From Dehalococcoidales bacterium (GTDB lineage: Bacteria > Chloroflexota > Dehalococcoidia > Dehalococcoidales > RBG-16-60-22): a stretch of 6,620 nt of DNA. A program made the translations under genes and the position numbers. Shown piece by piece: positions 5,372 to 6,620 of the stretch. The stretch lies in the NCBI GenBank assembly GCA_030639445.1, contig DAOWCR010000068.1, forward strand, positions 1-6,620, read 5' to 3'. Under the pieces are notes generated by a model that had not been told where the DNA came from, made no database searches, and saw only the letters and a list, made by a program, of their open reading frames with translations. Position 1 is the stretch's first letter. Every line of letters starts with the position of its first letter.

Positions 5372-6181
5372 CTAGCGCTCGATGCGTTTAATCTGGTAAC
5401 GCAGCTTGCCCGCCGGCACGGTTATCTCCACGGTCTCGCCCTCGCCGCGGCCGGTAAGCGCCTGGCCCAGGGGGGAGGCACTGGAAATTTTACCCTGGGT
5501 GGGGTTCACCTCTCTGGGACTGACTATGATATAGCGCAGCTCTTCCCCGGAGGCCAGGTCACACAGGAGAAGGCTATCCCCGATATTTGTCTTGAGGGTT
5601 GACTTCCGGTCACCGTTAATAGTCGTGGCCGCCTTCAGTGTCTCTTCCAGTTCCCGGATGCGACCCTCCAGATGCCCGCGCTGCTCTCTGGCGGCGGCTA
5701 AAGGGGCATTCTCGCGGAAGTCCTTGTCGGCGGCCGCCCGGCGCATTTCCTCGATGAGCTGGGGGCGCTTGTTCTTCAGGACGGACAACTCGGTCTCCAG
5801 TTCCGCGTATCCTTCCCGGGTTAGCGGGACCACCTCCGGCCGGTTCTGCCGGGCGGCGGGTGGCGGGCCGGCTCTGGTCTTTTTGGCCTTGAGATGGGTG
5901 GCCAGGTTCGTCTTGCTCCAGCCCGCCTTTCTGGCGTAAGCCAGGAAAGCCCGTATCAGCTCCAGCTTTTTACCGTAGTCGGTATCCGAGAGCGATAGCC
6001 GCTCGGCGTAGTTGGCTACTTCCGGGGCGGTGAGCCCGGCAAAAGGCCGTTCCCAGCCGTACCAGCGGACAAATTTGTAAACCTCCGGCTGGCTGGTTTC
6101 CCTTTCCACGGATGATAATCCGGCCAGAAACTGGCCGGCGGCCTCGCCCAGGCCCGGATGCTGACGGCTCCCATCTGCCAT
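5372..6181 (-). CDS. GreA/GreB-family transcript cleavage factor with N-terminal recombinase-like SAM domain
   Basis: 269 residues from the ATG at 6181, against about 158 for ordinary GreA. Residues about 119-190 are the GreA coiled coil (LTREGYAELETELSVLK and AAAREQRGHLEGRIRELEE), whose tip DFREN keeps the two acidic residues Asp154 and Glu157 that enter the RNA polymerase secondary channel and promote cleavage of backtracked RNA. Residues about 200-269 are the FKBP-like C-terminal domain (GDSLLL, ISSASPLGQAL). The extra residues about 14-100 resemble the helical core-binding (SAM-like) domain of XerC/D-type recombinases: FVRWYGWERPFAGLTAPEV, then KKLELIRAFLAYARKAGW and N-x-x-x-x-LKAKK. A basic, proline-rich linker follows (98-115). 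No recombinase catalytic domain is present. GGAGAG at 6191-6186 precedes the ATG; a TTG at 6193 is in frame but sits at the predicted transcription start. I leave the symbol empty because this may be a paralogue of housekeeping GreA. Confidence 0.88.
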   Translation of the reverse strand: MADGSRQHPGLGEAAGQFLAGLSSVERETSQPEVYKFVRWYGWERPFAGLTAPEVANYAERLSLSDTDYGKKLELIRAFLAYARKAGWSKTNLATHLKAKKTRAGPPPAARQNRPEVVPLTREGYAELETELSVLKNKRPQLIEEMRRAAADKDFRENAPLAAAREQRGHLEGRIRELEETLKAATTINGDRKSTLKTNIGDSLLLCDLASGEELRYIIVSPREVNPTQGKISSASPLGQALTGRGEGETVEITVPAGKLRYQIKRIER

Positions 6182-6199
6182 AGCGCTCTCCAAACATTA

Positions 6200-6227
6200 A
6201 TTATAATATACCCACATGATACGACAA
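6200..6227 (-). promoter_or_regulatory. Promoter of the greA-like gene
   Basis: On the minus strand TTGTCG (6227-6222, four of six matches), 16 nt, then TATAAT (6205-6200, perfect). Start of transcription would be near 6193, giving a short leader of about 12 nt that contains GGAGAG and leads to the ATG at 6181. Confidence 0.6.
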
Positions 6228-6300
6228 AGTAAGATGGTCCCGCCATACCCGGAAAAACGATTTGTGGAGAAAGGAAGACGATTAGTAAAAGCCGGGGGCA

Positions 6301-6329
6301 TTGACAATTGCCTTGTTCAGAGCTACGAT
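6301..6329 (+). promoter_or_regulatory. Promoter of the DUF5661-like gene
   Basis: A perfect TTGACA (6301-6306), 17 nt, then TACGAT (6324-6329, four of six matches). Start near 6336. This makes the in-frame TTG at 6301 part of the -35 and not a start codon. It is divergent from the greA-like promoter, with about 75 bp between the two -35 boxes. Confidence 0.65.
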
Positions 6330-6349
6330 GGTCTCAGAAATAGAAATTT

Positions 6350-6354
6350 GGGAG
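6350..6354 (+). promoter_or_regulatory. Ribosome binding site that sets the start at 6361
   Basis: GGGAG at 6350-6354 lies 6 nt before the ATG at 6361. Together with the promoter at 6301-6329 it excludes upstream in-frame starts. Confidence 0.75.
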
Positions 6355-6360
6355 ACGGAA

Positions 6361-6540
6361 ATGACAGCTAAAAAACACTTCAGCACTGACGAAGCTAAAA
6401 GAATTGGCGAGAGTCTGGGCATTGATTGGAGTAAATTTGACGTGGAACAGTACCGGATGGGTCTTGACGTTGAGTTGGAGCATGGTCTAACTGGCACTCA
6501 CACCAAGGTGGCCAATAATATCGGAAGAATAACGGGCTAG
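6361..6540 (+). CDS. Small DUF5661-like protein, apparently truncated at its C-terminus
   Basis: 59 residues. FSTDEAKRIGESLGIDWSKF (7-26) followed by DVEQYRMGLDVELEHG (27-42) is, from memory, the signature of the small DUF5661 family, whose function is not known. Family members usually run to about 85-95 residues and continue after the THTKVANNIGRITG region with a Lys and a conserved IALAHLNE-type segment. Here a TAG falls exactly at that Lys, and the frame stays open after it to the end of the window, with LN and KME at the positions expected for the family. The gene may be a recently broken copy, a natural short form, or affected by a sequencing error. It has its own good promoter and ribosome binding site, so it is probably expressed. 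It is soluble, with no membrane segment. Confidence 0.68.
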   Translation: MTAKKHFSTDEAKRIGESLGIDWSKFDVEQYRMGLDVELEHGLTGTHTKVANNIGRITG

Positions 6541-6583
6541 ACTCCAGTCACATGCCTAAATCTAGTCTGCCGTTTTTTGCTTG

Positions 6584-6595
6584 AAAAAAAAAAAA
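6584..6595 (+). repeat. Homopolymer of 12 adenines
   Basis: A12 run, with a T6 run (6573-6578) five bases upstream. It lies in the apparent continuation of the DUF5661-like frame and is prone to slippage and to sequencing error. Confidence 0.8.
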
Positions 6596-6620
6596 TGGAG
6601 AAGGAAGCCGAAGGCCGATA

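Noticed and set aside
5309..5602. A 97-codon plus-strand frame over the tRNA and the end of the greA-like gene
   Set aside because: It starts inside the tRNA gene and runs antisense to the conserved GreA C-terminal domain; no ribosome binding site or family resemblance was seen.
6538..6540. TAG of the DUF5661-like gene as a pyrrolysine codon
   Set aside because: No pyl genes are visible, the MtmB homologue here lacks Pyl, and the family has an ordinary Lys at this position, one base away from TAG.
6538..6568. Terminator after the DUF5661-like stop (AGACT and AGTCT arms followed by GCCG and T6)
   Set aside because: The stem is only 5 bp, the loop is 19 nt or more and the T-run is offset by four bases; too weak to call.
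1..6620. CRISPR array, insertion sequence or prophage
   Set aside because: No regularly spaced repeats, transposase, terminal inverted repeats or phage genes were found; the recombinase-like domain belongs to the GreA fusion and has no catalytic part.

Overview
The window is bacterial. It has compact genes, mostly GC-rich coding DNA, sigma70-type promoters and standard Shine-Dalgarno sites. The gene set suggests an anaerobe of the Chloroflexota, class Dehalococcoidia or a neighbouring lineage: a UroD-like protein, a full-length MtmB-type methyltransferase without pyrrolysine, a DUF5661-type small protein and an unusual GreA. That placement is an inference from gene content and rests on no phylogenetic marker.

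Layout. At the left edge is the 3' end of a uroporphyrinogen decarboxylase-like gene, followed 43 bp later by cinA on the same strand. cinA converges on a minus-strand Lrp/AsnC-type regulator gene, and three stem-loops lie at the junction, one of them a good bidirectional terminator. An AT-rich control region of about 280 bp (1945-2224) separates the regulator gene from a plus-strand set: an ornithine cyclodeaminase/mu-crystallin family enzyme, an MtmB (monomethylamine methyltransferase) family protein and a GNAT acetyltransferase. A tRNA-Ala(CGC) on the minus strand follows, with its own promoter just upstream of its 5' end. Next on the minus strand is a GreA/GreB factor with an extra N-terminal domain that looks like the core-binding domain of tyrosine recombinases. 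The right edge has a divergent promoter and a short DUF5661-like gene that stops early compared with its family.

How the genes may work together. The central block (1453-5232) reads as one unit: an Lrp-type amino-acid-responsive regulator transcribed divergently from an amino-acid dehydrogenase/cyclodeaminase, a corrinoid-dependent-type methylamine methyltransferase homologue and an acetyltransferase. The most notable feature is the MtmB homologue. It aligns end to end with archaeal MtmB but has valine (V198) where MtmB has the UAG-encoded pyrrolysine. It keeps two glutamates and a tyrosine of the pocket. A plausible but unproven reading is Lrp-controlled use of an N-methylated amino acid or amine by a pyrrolysine-independent route. 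No corrinoid protein (MtmC type) or reactivase is in the window. The UroD-like fragment belongs to the superfamily that contains methylcobamide methyltransferases, but it is separated from the block by cinA and by the oppositely oriented regulator gene.

Other points of interest are the GreA fusion, a CinA whose C-terminal deamidase domain has lost several usual motifs, a shared dyad motif in the Lrp control region, and the apparently truncated DUF5661 reading frame.
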